Assembly (NCBI RefSeq): GCF_947501225.1
Contig: NZ_CANMUW010000027.1
Span: forward strand, 1 to 34,423
DNA from: an uncultured Shewanella sp.
Lineage (GTDB): Bacteria > Pseudomonadota > Gammaproteobacteria > Enterobacterales > Shewanellaceae
Reading direction: 5' to 3'
DNA: 34,423 bases
This document shows, piece by piece, positions 1 through 7,414 of the stretch. Below the pieces are notes generated by a model, which saw only the letters and a list, made by a program, of their open reading frames with translations, did not search any database and had not been told where the DNA came from. Position numbers and translations under genes: made by a program. Each line of letters opens with the position of its first letter. Positions within the stretch are counted from its first letter, which is position 1.

Positions 1-38
1 TTTCTTTTATTAGGTGACATTGGTGCCCGATAAGCCGA
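1..38 (-). repeat. partial duplicate of rnpB 3' end and terminator flank
   Basis: Positions 1-17 are identical to 87-103, which is the junction of the terminator arm and the rnpB 3' end. CCGATAAGCCG recurs at about 28-38 and 109-119. The two copies are offset by about 86 bp, so the downstream side of rnpB holds a repeated 3'-end unit. The window edge cuts off the rest. Confidence 0.7.
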
Positions 39-55
39 AGCTGTAGACTGACAGC

Positions 56-89
56 AAAAAGCCCGCAGGTTATTAAACCTGCGGGCTTT
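56..89 (-). terminator. rnpB intrinsic terminator
   Basis: A perfect 14-bp inverted repeat (58-71 with 76-89) has the loop ATTA. In the transcript direction it is followed by five U residues (56-60). It lies about 9 bp beyond the mature 3' end of rnpB. Confidence 0.9.
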
Positions 90-97
90 CTTTTATT

Positions 98-455
<358 letters not shown>

Positions 456-462
456 GGCGCGG

Positions 463-492
463 ATTATAGCCTAAGGGATCGCTACACACCAA
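463..492 (-). promoter_or_regulatory. rnpB sigma-70 promoter
   Basis: On the minus strand there is a perfect TATAAT at 463-468 and TTGGTG at 487-492, with an 18-bp spacer. It lies about 8 bp upstream of the expected 5' end of the RNA. The bases between the -10 box and the start (CCGCGCCG) are GC-rich, like the discriminators of stringently controlled stable-RNA promoters. Growth-rate control is therefore likely, by analogy with E. coli rnpB. Confidence 0.75.
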
Positions 493-533
493 CAAAATAA
501 ACCGAAATGGATGAAATCCGGCTCACAATTTAT

Positions 534-1376
534 CTATAACCCAATCTCCAAACCATATTTATACAGCGCATTCTTCTTAAGCCCGTAGATCTGCCCGGTT
601 ATCGCGGCCGCTTTCTTGAGGGGCAACTCATCGGCGAGTAGCTTAAGTGTATTAACCACCTCAGCGGCAATCTCCGACTCCTGCTCACTGCGGTAACCAT
701 GACACATCAACACTATTTCACCGCGCTGTTGGTTAGGGTCACTCTTGACGGTTTCCAGCACCTCACTGACCGGACCGGAAAGAAATGTTTCAAAGGTTTT
801 TGTCACCTCCCGCGCCATCACTATCTGCCGATCGGCCCCAAACGCGGTCGAGATAGATTCTAAGCTATGAAGAATACGATGAGGTGATTCGTAGAAGATC
901 AATGTTCTGGGATCTTCCCTAAGCTCTGCCAGCTTATCTAAACGCCCCTTCTCTTTCGATGGCAAAAAGCCTTCGAACGAGAAACGATCCGAAGGCAAAC
1001 CAGATGCACTCAGTGCCGTTATTGCCGCACAAGGGCCCGGTAATGGCGTCACGGTATAGCCTGCACCTCTTACCGCCGATACGAGGTGGTAACCGGGATC
1101 AGAGATAAGTGGCGTACCGGCATCGGAGATAAGGGCTACAGGCTCACCATTGCTTAGCTTTTGAATGATCCAATCGGCTCTGTCTCTCTCATTGTGATCG
1201 TGTAGTGCGGTTTTTCTTGTCTCGATACCGAAATGGCTCAAAAGCTTGCCGCTATGACGAGTATCTTCACAAGCAATTAATGCAACATTATTAAGCACCT
1301 CTATGGCGCGTGTACTGATATCGGCAAGATTACCAATAGGGGTTGGAACTATGTAAAGTGCGACCGCCAGATCCAT
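534..1376 (-). CDS. rsmI: 16S rRNA (cytidine-1402-2'-O)-methyltransferase RsmI
   Basis: RsmI transfers a methyl group from S-adenosylmethionine to the ribose of C1402 in 16S rRNA, a residue in the decoding centre of the 30S subunit. The 280-residue product has the expected length and the tetrapyrrole-methylase-type fold signatures in order: LYIVPTPIGNLADIS near the N-terminus (about 7-20), EDTRHSGKLLSHFGI (about 37-51), ISDAGTPLISDPG (about 83-95), PGPCAAITALSASGL (about 114-128) and FYESPHR in the middle. The chosen ATG leaves only six residues before the conserved LYIVPTPIG. The gene is divergent from lpoA across an 87-bp gap, the same arrangement as yraL/yraM in E. coli. No terminator is obvious between its stop and the upstream side of rnpB. 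Confidence 0.95.
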   Translation of the reverse strand: MDLAVALYIVPTPIGNLADISTRAIEVLNNVALIACEDTRHSGKLLSHFGIETRKTALHDHNERDRADWIIQKLSNGEPVALISDAGTPLISDPGYHLVSAVRGAGYTVTPLPGPCAAITALSASGLPSDRFSFEGFLPSKEKGRLDKLAELREDPRTLIFYESPHRILHSLESISTAFGADRQIVMAREVTKTFETFLSGPVSEVLETVKSDPNQQRGEIVLMCHGYRSEQESEIAAEVVNTLKLLADELPLKKAAAITGQIYGLKKNALYKYGLEIGL

Positions 1377-1463
1377 ATCTACCTCGGTTTGACTATCACA
1401 AGACTTTCGTCAAGCGTGAGAGAAGGTTAAACTATTGGCAGCATCTTACCAGAGTGGCCTCTT

Positions 1464-3341
1464 GTGTTGAAAAAAAGTGTGTTGAAAAGACTGAATACAA
1501 CTAAATTAATTGCTATCGCAGTTTTAAGTGCTGTTTTATTCGGTTGCGGAACGACTCCCGCACCGGTGAAACCCGCCGCCAAACAGATCTCATTGGTGAG
1601 CGCCCCTCTGCAAGCTACTGAATACATAGATTTAGCGGCAAAATCAGCTAATCAGGAAGAGCAGAATAGATACGCTCTGCTCGCCGCCCATGCCTTTATT
1701 AATGACGGCGATGCCGGTTCTGCAAATAAGACTCTTAAATCTGTCGAGAAGAGTTTGGTGCAGAAGCCTGAAATTCTGGCCGAACATAGATACCTGACGG
1801 CCCGGGTACTCGAAATGACTTCGACCTTTGATGAAGCCCTCAGCCAACTGGAGTACCCAAACCAGTGGCAACTTGCCGACTGGCAAATGGTCGCTTTTCA
1901 TCAATTTAAGGCCAGGTTATTCCAACAGATTAAGCAACCAATCGAACAGGTAAAGCAGCTCACTCTCTTGAGTTCATACCTTCCCGCATCTCAAGCGGGA
2001 GAGATCAATGACAGCATCTGGCGAATTCTGCAGCCTATGCATGAGCAGACCCTATTGACCTTTAGCCAGGACAGCTCCAGTCCTGTCTTTGCGGGCTGGC
2101 TACAACTGGCCTACATAGCAAAGCACTACGCTATCGACCCCAATCAATTGGTTCAACACTTAGGCAGCTGGCAGCATGCGAACCCGACTCATCCCGCCGC
2201 AGTGAAACTGCCGACCGATCTGGAAAAAGCACTCAATGTGCAGCCCTACAGCCCTAAAAATATCGCTGTACTACTCCCTTTATCCGGCTCCAGAGCAACT
2301 CTCGCCAGCACGGTGAAACAGGGAATACTCTCTCGTTACCTGGCCAATCCTGACGATAGCGTCTCGATCAACTTTTTCGATACGGCTAAAGGAGCACAGA
2401 CGGCTTATCAGGCGGCATTAGATGGCGGTGCCGAGTTTATTATCGGCCCACTATTGCAATCTGAAGTTGAGCAGCTTCAACAACCGGCTTTAGCTTCAAC
2501 CTCTGACTCTCCGCAGCAGTTACTAACTGGGGCGGTTAAGCGCGTTCCTCAGCTATACCTGAACCATATTGAGAACTTCATCCCCGACGATAATCAGTTC
2601 TATTTCGCGCTCTCCCCCGCTAATGAAGCGCGTGATGCGGCCAAGAGAATATTTAACGACGGGATCACCACGCCGCTGCTTCTGGCCAGCAATAATGCCG
2701 TCGGCCACAGAATGGCAGATAGCTTCAATCAGGCATGGACTGAGTTAACACAACGCCCTGCCGAAGTTCATTATTACGATGCCGGTGATCAGATGAAGGT
2801 TACGGTACAGAAATCTTTGGGTGTCATCGACAGTAAGGAACGTATTGCCCGAATAAAGGCGCTACTGGGAAATGATATCGAAGCCGACTTCCGCTCCCGA
2901 CGCGACATAGATGCCATCTATATGATCTCCGGTAACCGCGACCTCCCGTTACTGAAACCTTTTATCGATGTAAACTTTAGTGTTTTTGCCGACCCGGTTC
3001 CCCTCTATACCAGCAGCAGGAGTCGTGTTGAAGGAAGTTCGCGTGAAACGGCTCAAGAGCTAAATAACTTGAATATCAGTGATATACCATGGTTGCTACA
3101 GAGCAGTGATGAGACTCGTTTAGTCGAAGAACTGTGGCCATCGTGGAGCTATAGCCAAAAACGCCTCTACATCATGGGCTATGATTCCCTGGAACTTGTA
3201 GGTAAATTGGCTCAGATGCGGGCCCTGCCCGGCTATCAGTTTTCCGGACGAAGCGGTATGCTGTCCGTCTCTCCCGACGGAACAGTAAACAGAGAACTTA
3301 GCTGGGGTCGTTATCAGCGGGGTAATTTACGCCCGCAATGA
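1464..3341 (+). CDS. lpoA: Penicillin-binding protein activator LpoA (outer-membrane lipoprotein)
   Basis: LpoA is anchored in the outer membrane and reaches through the peptidoglycan to stimulate the transpeptidase activity of PBP1a, which is encoded at 19819-22350. The 625-residue product has a basic N-terminus, a hydrophobic stretch and a lipobox LFGC with Cys28 as the lipidation site. It continues with a helical TPR-like domain (about 35-250) and a periplasmic-binding-protein-like domain (about 265-620, starting KNIAVLLPLSGSRATLA). The start is uncertain: GTG 1464, TTG 1467, GTG 1479 and TTG 1482 are all in frame, no ATG is available before the signal peptide, and no strong Shine-Dalgarno precedes any of them. 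The stop overlaps the yraN ATG by 4 bp, so translation is probably coupled. Confidence 0.93.
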   Translation: MLKKSVLKRLNTTKLIAIAVLSAVLFGCGTTPAPVKPAAKQISLVSAPLQATEYIDLAAKSANQEEQNRYALLAAHAFINDGDAGSANKTLKSVEKSLVQKPEILAEHRYLTARVLEMTSTFDEALSQLEYPNQWQLADWQMVAFHQFKARLFQQIKQPIEQVKQLTLLSSYLPASQAGEINDSIWRILQPMHEQTLLTFSQDSSSPVFAGWLQLAYIAKHYAIDPNQLVQHLGSWQHANPTHPAAVKLPTDLEKALNVQPYSPKNIAVLLPLSGSRATLASTVKQGILSRYLANPDDSVSINFFDTAKGAQTAYQAALDGGAEFIIGPLLQSEVEQLQQPALASTSDSPQQLLTGAVKRVPQLYLNHIENFIPDDNQFYFALSPANEARDAAKRIFNDGITTPLLLASNNAVGHRMADSFNQAWTELTQRPAEVHYYDAGDQMKVTVQKSLGVIDSKERIARIKALLGNDIEADFRSRRDIDAIYMISGNRDLPLLKPFIDVNFSVFADPVPLYTSSRSRVEGSSRETAQELNNLNISDIPWLLQSSDETRLVEELWPSWSYSQKRLYIMGYDSLELVGKLAQMRALPGYQFSGRSGMLSVSPDGTVNRELSWGRYQRGNLRPQ

Positions 3342-3694
3342 TAGGCGACGATAAGAGCAAGGTATCGACAGAGCACGGACAGACAGGTGAGCGCCTGGCA
3401 TTAGAGTACCTGACCCGGCAAGGCCTGACATTCATCGAACAAAATGTCCGGTATCGATTCGGTGAAATTGATCTGGTCATGAAAGATGGCAAAGAGTGGA
3501 TCTTCGTCGAAGTGAAATATCGCTCGAAAAACCAATACGGCGGAGCCTTGAATGCACTAAGCTCCGGACAGTTAAAGAGATTGAGGCGCGCAGCCGAACA
3601 TTACATGCAGATCAACAATATCGACGCCAGCTGTCGATTCGATCTGATAGCGATAGATGCAGGCCAGATACAGTGGCTGCCAAACGCTTTTTAA
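3338..3694 (+). CDS. yraN: YraN family endonuclease-like protein (UPF0102)
   Basis: This is a small protein of the UPF0102/YraN family, which has a PD-(D/E)xK nuclease-like fold. Its cellular role is not firmly established, although links to recombination and repair have been proposed. The 118-residue product shows the family core: GERLALEYL (17-25), FGEIDLVM (41-48) and WIFVEVKYR (54-62). The Glu, Asp and Glu-x-Lys residues of these blocks are the expected metal-binding set. Its ATG overlaps the lpoA stop codon (ATGA), and diaA follows after 73 bp. The order lpoA-yraN-diaA-dolP is the same as in E. coli yraM-N-O-P. Confidence 0.93.
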
Positions 3695-3767
3695 ACACCA
3701 GATTAATGACTCATGCCGTAACCCGTTATTGCATGATAACAAGAGATTTAAAATTAAGGATGTCCCC

Positions 3768-4361
3768 ATGTTAGAACGTATTAAAGATAGCTTTACCCAC
3801 TCCATTCAAACCAAGATCGATGCATCTGAGGCGCTACCCGAGTCTATCGCCAAGGCTGCGGAGATGATGGTTCACTGCCTGTTAGGCGGCAATAAAATTC
3901 TGGCATGCGGTAATGGTGGCAGTGCGGGTGATGCACAGCACTTCTCTGCAGAGCTACTAAACCGCTTTGAGGTTGAACGTCCGCCACTACCGGCTATTGC
4001 ACTGACAACTGATACTTCTACCATTACGGCTATCGCCAATGACTATAGCTACGATGAGATCTTTTCTAAGCAGATCTTAGCGTTAGGGCAGCCTGGTGAT
4101 ATCCTGCTGGCAATCTCAACCAGCGGTCACTCAGGCAATGTGATCAAAGCAATTGAAGCGGCACTAAGCCGAGATATGACTATCGTGGCCCTGACGGGTA
4201 AAGACGGCGGCCCGATGGCTGGCCTGCTCAGCATTAACGATGTAGAGATCCGTGTGCCCTCTAATAGCACGGCGCGCATTCAGGAGGTGCACCTGCTCGC
4301 GATTCACTGCCTGTGTGACAACATAGATCGCACCCTCTTCCCTCAGGATGAGCAGCAATAG
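3768..4361 (+). CDS. diaA: DnaA initiator-associating protein DiaA
   Basis: DiaA is a tetrameric SIS-domain protein that binds DnaA and promotes orderly assembly on oriC, helping to time replication initiation. The 197-residue product matches the E. coli length closely. It carries the SIS phosphosugar-binding motifs [12 protein letters not shown] (48-59) and STSGHSGN (117-124). The ATG at 3768 was chosen because AAGGA lies 7 bp upstream (3756-3760) and MLERIKDSF matches the family N-terminus. The same frame stays open 5' to 3657 inside yraN, but that extension is not conserved-looking. GmhA (heptose isomerase) is the nearest alternative. The lpoA/yraN/dolP neighbourhood and the sequence favour DiaA. 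Confidence 0.93.
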
Positions 4362-4382
4362 GAAAGCGATATTGCTTCTAAA

Positions 4383-4406
4383 TGTCACCCTGACTCTCGG
4401 GTGACA
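4383..4406. repeat. perfect inverted repeat between diaA and dolP
   Basis: TGTCACCC and GGGTGACA form an 8-bp perfect stem around an 8-base loop. No T-run follows on either strand, so it is not a typical intrinsic terminator. It could be a processing or mRNA-stability element, or an operator. Confidence 0.55.
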
Positions 4407-4438
4407 TCTCACATTCCATTGTGTCAGGACAAAATATA

Positions 4439-5011
4439 ATGATCAGACTGCTCTCACTAGCAGCGATAGCGCTACTACTTCAAGGCTGTGCCGGTGCCGT
4501 CATGGTTGGGGCTGTTGGTGGTGCAATGATGGTCAATGACGAGCGGAGTTTCTCGACTCAGCTTGACGATACCAACGCAGACTTCCAGATAGCCAGCGAA
4601 CTCGCCACCCTGGAAGATGTAAAAAACCAAGCCAATATCACCGGCGTGGTGATGAATGGAAATGTACTGCTGATCGGCCAGTCACCAAACTCCATGTTAA
4701 GAGACAAGGCTGTCCGTGCCGTTCAGGAACTAAAATTAGGTGGGAAGATCCATAACCAGATACGGATCGGCAACCCCACCTCATTCACAACCCGGAGTAA
4801 CGACACCTGGATAACCACTAAGGTGAAAACCCGGATGCTAAATACCGATAACCTTGATGTGACCCGCATTAAGGTGATAACAGAAAACGGCGAAGTATTT
4901 CTGCTTGGCTTAGTGGCAAGAGATCAGGCAGACCTTGCGGTCGATGTTGCCCGGAATACCGCCGGCGTTCGCAAGGTGATCAAGGTCTTCGAATCACCGG
5001 CTCCAAAATAG
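4439..5011 (+). CDS. dolP: Outer-membrane BON-domain lipoprotein DolP (YraP)
   Basis: DolP is an outer-membrane lipoprotein with two BON domains. In E. coli it localises to division sites, binds anionic phospholipid and supports outer-membrane integrity and amidase activation. The product starts MIRLLSLAAIALLLQGC, with lipobox LQGC and Cys17 as acceptor. BON 1 spans about 40-105 (GNVLLIGQSPNSMLRDKA) and BON 2 about 115-187 (NDTWITTKVKTRMLNTDNL, ENGEVFLLGLV). The ATG at 4439 is preferred over the in-frame GTG at 4421 because AGGAC lies 8 bp upstream (4426-4430) and the resulting signal peptide is compact. It closes the lpoA cluster and converges with the exporter gene after 35 bp without a clear terminator. 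Confidence 0.93.
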   Translation: MIRLLSLAAIALLLQGCAGAVMVGAVGGAMMVNDERSFSTQLDDTNADFQIASELATLEDVKNQANITGVVMNGNVLLIGQSPNSMLRDKAVRAVQELKLGGKIHNQIRIGNPTSFTTRSNDTWITTKVKTRMLNTDNLDVTRIKVITENGEVFLLGLVARDQADLAVDVARNTAGVRKVIKVFESPAPK

Positions 5012-5046
5012 CCACCACACCCGTATCTTCAAAAGCAATTATACGC

Positions 5047-5934
5047 TCAGCCATTATATCCCTGAGCAACTGCTGCGGCACGCTGTCGACGTTTCACTCC
5101 CACCGATATCCAGGGTAACAGGAGTGAAGGCAGCACGATAAAACCTGCACCGAGCCAGCTTAACCCATCTAACCACTCATCGAACCACAGCCACCCAAAG
5201 AATACACAGAAAATTAATCCGGTATATTCTGCAATGGCGACTTCACTGGCTTTGGCTTTACGATATGCAAGCACGCTCAACCACTGATAAGCCAACAGAA
5301 AGGCGTTACTCACTACGGCAAGACCAATGACTTCCCAGCTCAGCCCGGAGAATCCCTGAACGATAGTGAATAACATGACGATAGGGACACTAAACAGGTT
5401 ATACAGCATAAGGGTAACCGTGGGTGACTCTGTAGAGGGCAGCTTCTTTAACACCAACTGATTGATGGCAAAGGTGAGCGCTCCCGCCAGCACGGCGATA
5501 CCAAAAACATTCATCTCACTGGGTCTGAGAATGATTAAGATACCAATAAAACCTAAAACACCCGCTACCGATTGCGCGCCACTCATCTTCTCTTTTAAAA
5601 ACAGATAGCCCATGAGCATAATCATTAAAGGAGCCGAGTAAAACAGTGAGCTGACAGTAGCGAGAGGCAGCGACATCAGCCCCATGATCAGCAGCAAGGC
5701 TCCAGAGGTACCCACATGGGCTCTGAAGAGGTGAAGCTTAGTATGGCTACTCCACGGTGCTCCCTCCCGTAACCAGAGCGGCATTATCATCAACACCGCC
5801 GTGAGCTGACGTATGAGTAGAAATGTTGCGGCATTTACATCCTCAGATACCCACTTAACCGACACATCATAAAGCGCACTAAATACATTTCCGAAGACTA
5901 AAATTCCGATACCAATAACGACAGCACGATTCAT
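5047..5934 (-). CDS. EamA-family (DMT superfamily) inner-membrane transporter
   Basis: This is a drug/metabolite transporter superfamily permease, probably an exporter. The substrate cannot be told from sequence. The product has about ten hydrophobic helices in two EamA repeats, for example VVIGIGILVFGNVFSALYDV, LLLIMGLMSLPLATVSSLFYS, VAGVLGFIGILIILRP and WLGAGFIVLPSLLLPWI. The second repeat carries the LIFCVFFGWLWFDEWLDG segment typical of the family. The start chosen is ATG 5934 (MNRAVVIG), because the longer frame begins at a GTG (5982) and adds a Cys-rich stretch unlike a DMT N-terminus. It is divergent from a LysR-type gene that may regulate it. Paralogues in this family handle amino acids, purines or S-adenosylmethionine, so no symbol is given. 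Confidence 0.88.
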   Translation of the reverse strand: MNRAVVIGIGILVFGNVFSALYDVSVKWVSEDVNAATFLLIRQLTAVLMIMPLWLREGAPWSSHTKLHLFRAHVGTSGALLLIMGLMSLPLATVSSLFYSAPLMIMLMGYLFLKEKMSGAQSVAGVLGFIGILIILRPSEMNVFGIAVLAGALTFAINQLVLKKLPSTESPTVTLMLYNLFSVPIVMLFTIVQGFSGLSWEVIGLAVVSNAFLLAYQWLSVLAYRKAKASEVAIAEYTGLIFCVFFGWLWFDEWLDGLSWLGAGFIVLPSLLLPWISVGVKRRQRAAAVAQGYNG

Positions 5935-5969
5935 TGCATGCCCACACAAGTAACAATAGATGCGGCTTA

Positions 5970-5986
5970 TGATATAGAGCACATAA
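5970..5986. repeat. 17-bp exact intergenic repeat, copy 1
   Basis: TGATATAGAGCACATAA occurs here, upstream of the exporter gene, and again at 29584-29600 upstream of ppc. Both are outside genes. Confidence 0.7.
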
Positions 5987-5997
5987 TGTTAGCTGAA

Positions 5998-6032
5998 ATG
6001 ATGTTTTTTAATCATAGATGAATTAGATTCAT
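5998..6032. promoter_or_regulatory. candidate LysR-type operator between the divergent genes
   Basis: ATGAAT-TAG-ATTCAT (6018-6032) is a perfect 6-bp dyad. It contains T-N11-A (T6019, A6031), the classical LysR-type recognition pattern. A second weaker dyad, ATGAT-N8-ATCAT, lies at 5998-6015. Two adjacent sites between a regulator and its divergent target match the usual recognition-site/activation-site layout. The first dyad overlaps an ATG at 6031, which argues that the regulator starts downstream of it. Confidence 0.55.
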
Positions 6033-6060
6033 GCTAAATCCAGATACTGAGCCTCTATTT

Positions 6061-6936
6061 ATGCGAAAAATCCCCCCACTACGCGCGCTACAGGTTTTTG
6101 AGGCGGCAGCCAGGCAGCAACACTTCTCCCGCGCCGCCGATGAGCTCTGTATCACCCAGAGTGCCGTCTCTCATCAGGTTCGGGTACTCGAGGAGCACTT
6201 TGGGGAGCAGCTCTTTAACCGATCAGGAAGACAGCTCAAATTGAGTATGAAAGGGGAGCAGCTCTATACAGAGCTTTCCAGAATTTTTAACGAGCTGAGC
6301 GATCTGAACCAACAGATATCGGGTGGTGAGAATCACGAACTCAGGCTTGCGGTATACAGCTCATTTGCGGTGAAGTGGTTGATCCCAAGGCTGAGCGATT
6401 TCAGGCGCCAATATCCGGAGATAAAGATTCGCCTGGATATGATTGCCGACGATCCAGATCTTTCCGATAGCGTTGCGGACATGTTTATCAGCGGCCAGAG
6501 TAATCAACCCGGCTACTGGCATCAGCTACTCCATAAGGAGCGCTTGATACCCGTTTGTAGCCCGGATCTGTTTGCCAGAGGAGAAACGGTTCTCATCGAC
6601 TCTCTGTGGCAATACCCCTTGCTTACTGTCGATGAAGGCCCTATAGGCCTGGACTGGGACCGATGGAGCCTTGCCAATAACACCCCTTTCCCGGCGGATC
6701 TACAGCAACATATCTTCAGTCATGTATTACTCGCCATTGAGGCGGCAGTCGCAGGTCAGGGAATCGCGTTAGCCTCAGATTTCATGGTAGTGAACGACAT
6801 AGAGAAGGGCCGACTGGTCGCCCTGGATCTACCCGATATTTTCACAGGCTTTGAATTTAACTTCAGCTGTAAACGGCGCAGGTTAAAGGAACCAGCCATC
6901 GCCGCTTTCATCGAGTGGATCTGCCATCAGAAATGA
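6061..6936 (+). CDS. LysR-type transcriptional regulator, GcvA-like
   Basis: This is a DNA-binding regulator with an N-terminal winged helix-turn-helix (about 5-65: LQVFEAAARQQHFSRAADEL, ITQSAVSHQVRVLEEHFG) and a C-terminal periplasmic-binding-like co-inducer domain (about 95-292). The opening MRKIPPLRALQVFEAAAR resembles the GcvA subgroup. That resemblance does not show that it controls glycine cleavage. ATG 6061 is preferred, because an in-frame ATG at 6031 would add ten unconserved residues and overlaps the dyad operator candidate. The divergent EamA exporter is the obvious target, and autoregulation is likely. The co-inducer is unknown. Just past its stop the 7-bp tandem array begins. Confidence 0.9.
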   Translation: MRKIPPLRALQVFEAAARQQHFSRAADELCITQSAVSHQVRVLEEHFGEQLFNRSGRQLKLSMKGEQLYTELSRIFNELSDLNQQISGGENHELRLAVYSSFAVKWLIPRLSDFRRQYPEIKIRLDMIADDPDLSDSVADMFISGQSNQPGYWHQLLHKERLIPVCSPDLFARGETVLIDSLWQYPLLTVDEGPIGLDWDRWSLANNTPFPADLQQHIFSHVLLAIEAAVAGQGIALASDFMVVNDIEKGRLVALDLPDIFTGFEFNFSCKRRRLKEPAIAAFIEWICHQK

Positions 6937-6943
6937 GGAGGGC

Positions 6944-7020
6944 GAGTCACGAGTCACGAGTCACGAGTCACGAGTCACGAGTCACGAGTCACGAGTCACG
7001 AGTCACGAGTCACGAGTCAT
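6944..7020. repeat. heptamer tandem array, 11 copies of GAGTCAC
   Basis: There are ten perfect copies of the 7-mer GAGTCAC followed by an eleventh, GAGTCAT, with no interruptions. The array begins 7 bp after the LysR-type stop codon. The unit length is not an unusual coding period, and the array is outside any gene. Being perfect, it is expected to change copy number between strains by slippage. Confidence 0.95.
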
Positions 7021-7083
7021 TAGATTAAAGCAGAGCGATAACCATAATGGTAAATAGCCATAACAGTTTTTGACAAGAAGCCA

Positions 7084-7361
7084 GACACAACGAAGGTTTT
7101 AAACCATCCGTGGTAAACCTTCATAAGTGTTCTGACTGCCAGGGATGGTGGGAATGTCAGTAAATGCAGGGAGCATTTGTGGCCTGACACAAAGTCTATT
7201 TCTTTTGACCTCCAGGGATGGAGGAAATGTCGGTTTCATGTAAGGAACATGAACGACCGTCCATGGGACTCTTATTCAACAAATAGAGTCATAAGTGTTC
7301 CTGACACAAAGCCTATTTCTTCCCGTCCATGGGAAATAGGCATAAGTGTTCCTGACACAAA
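7084..7361. repeat. mosaic of framed stem-loop repeats
   Basis: The stretch is built from two interleaved kinds of element. Type 1 has a frame GACACAA, an 8-bp arm, a 3-nt bulge, a CC...GG core with TCCRTGG, the inverted arm, then ATAAGTGTTC(C)TGAC. Clear copies are 7084-7136 (arms 7092-7099/7115-7122) and 7304-7356 (arms 7311-7318/7334-7341). A third copy (from 7185 to 7305) has its interior replaced by other repeats. Type 2 is TGAC-N2-CCAGGGATGG...AATGTC followed by a hairpin with loop ARGGA, seen at 7133-7178 and 7206-7253. A 21-bp direct repeat is exact at 7290-7310 and 7341-7361, and CCGTCCATGGGA at 7257-7268 and 7323-7334. The reading frame across it is an artefact. Confidence 0.85.
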
Positions 7362-7386
7362 AAAGCCGACACAGGGTCGGCTTTTT
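7360..7386 (-). terminator. trpS operon terminator (likely bidirectional)
   Basis: AAAAAGCCGAC (7360-7370) pairs with GTCGGCTTTTT (7376-7386) around the loop ACAGG. Each strand has a T-run after the stem. It lies 28 bp beyond the trpS stop and ends the rpe-gph-trpS transcript. It may also stop readthrough from the LysR-type gene. Confidence 0.9.
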
Positions 7387-7414
7387 CATGAGAAAACAGA
7401 GATTTTAAACAGGC

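Noticed and set aside
3725..3740. DnaA-box-like palindrome upstream of diaA (GTTAT-TGCATG-ATAAC)
   Set aside because: It does not match TTATNCACA. A single short dyad next to diaA is not evidence of DnaA binding.
3657..3767. Longer DiaA starting inside yraN
   Set aside because: The ATG at 3768 has AAGGA at the right distance and matches the family N-terminus and length.
6944..7361. CRISPR-like array
   Set aside because: The heptamers have no spacers, and the stem-loop units are few, unequal in length and without a constant repeat. No cas genes are nearby.
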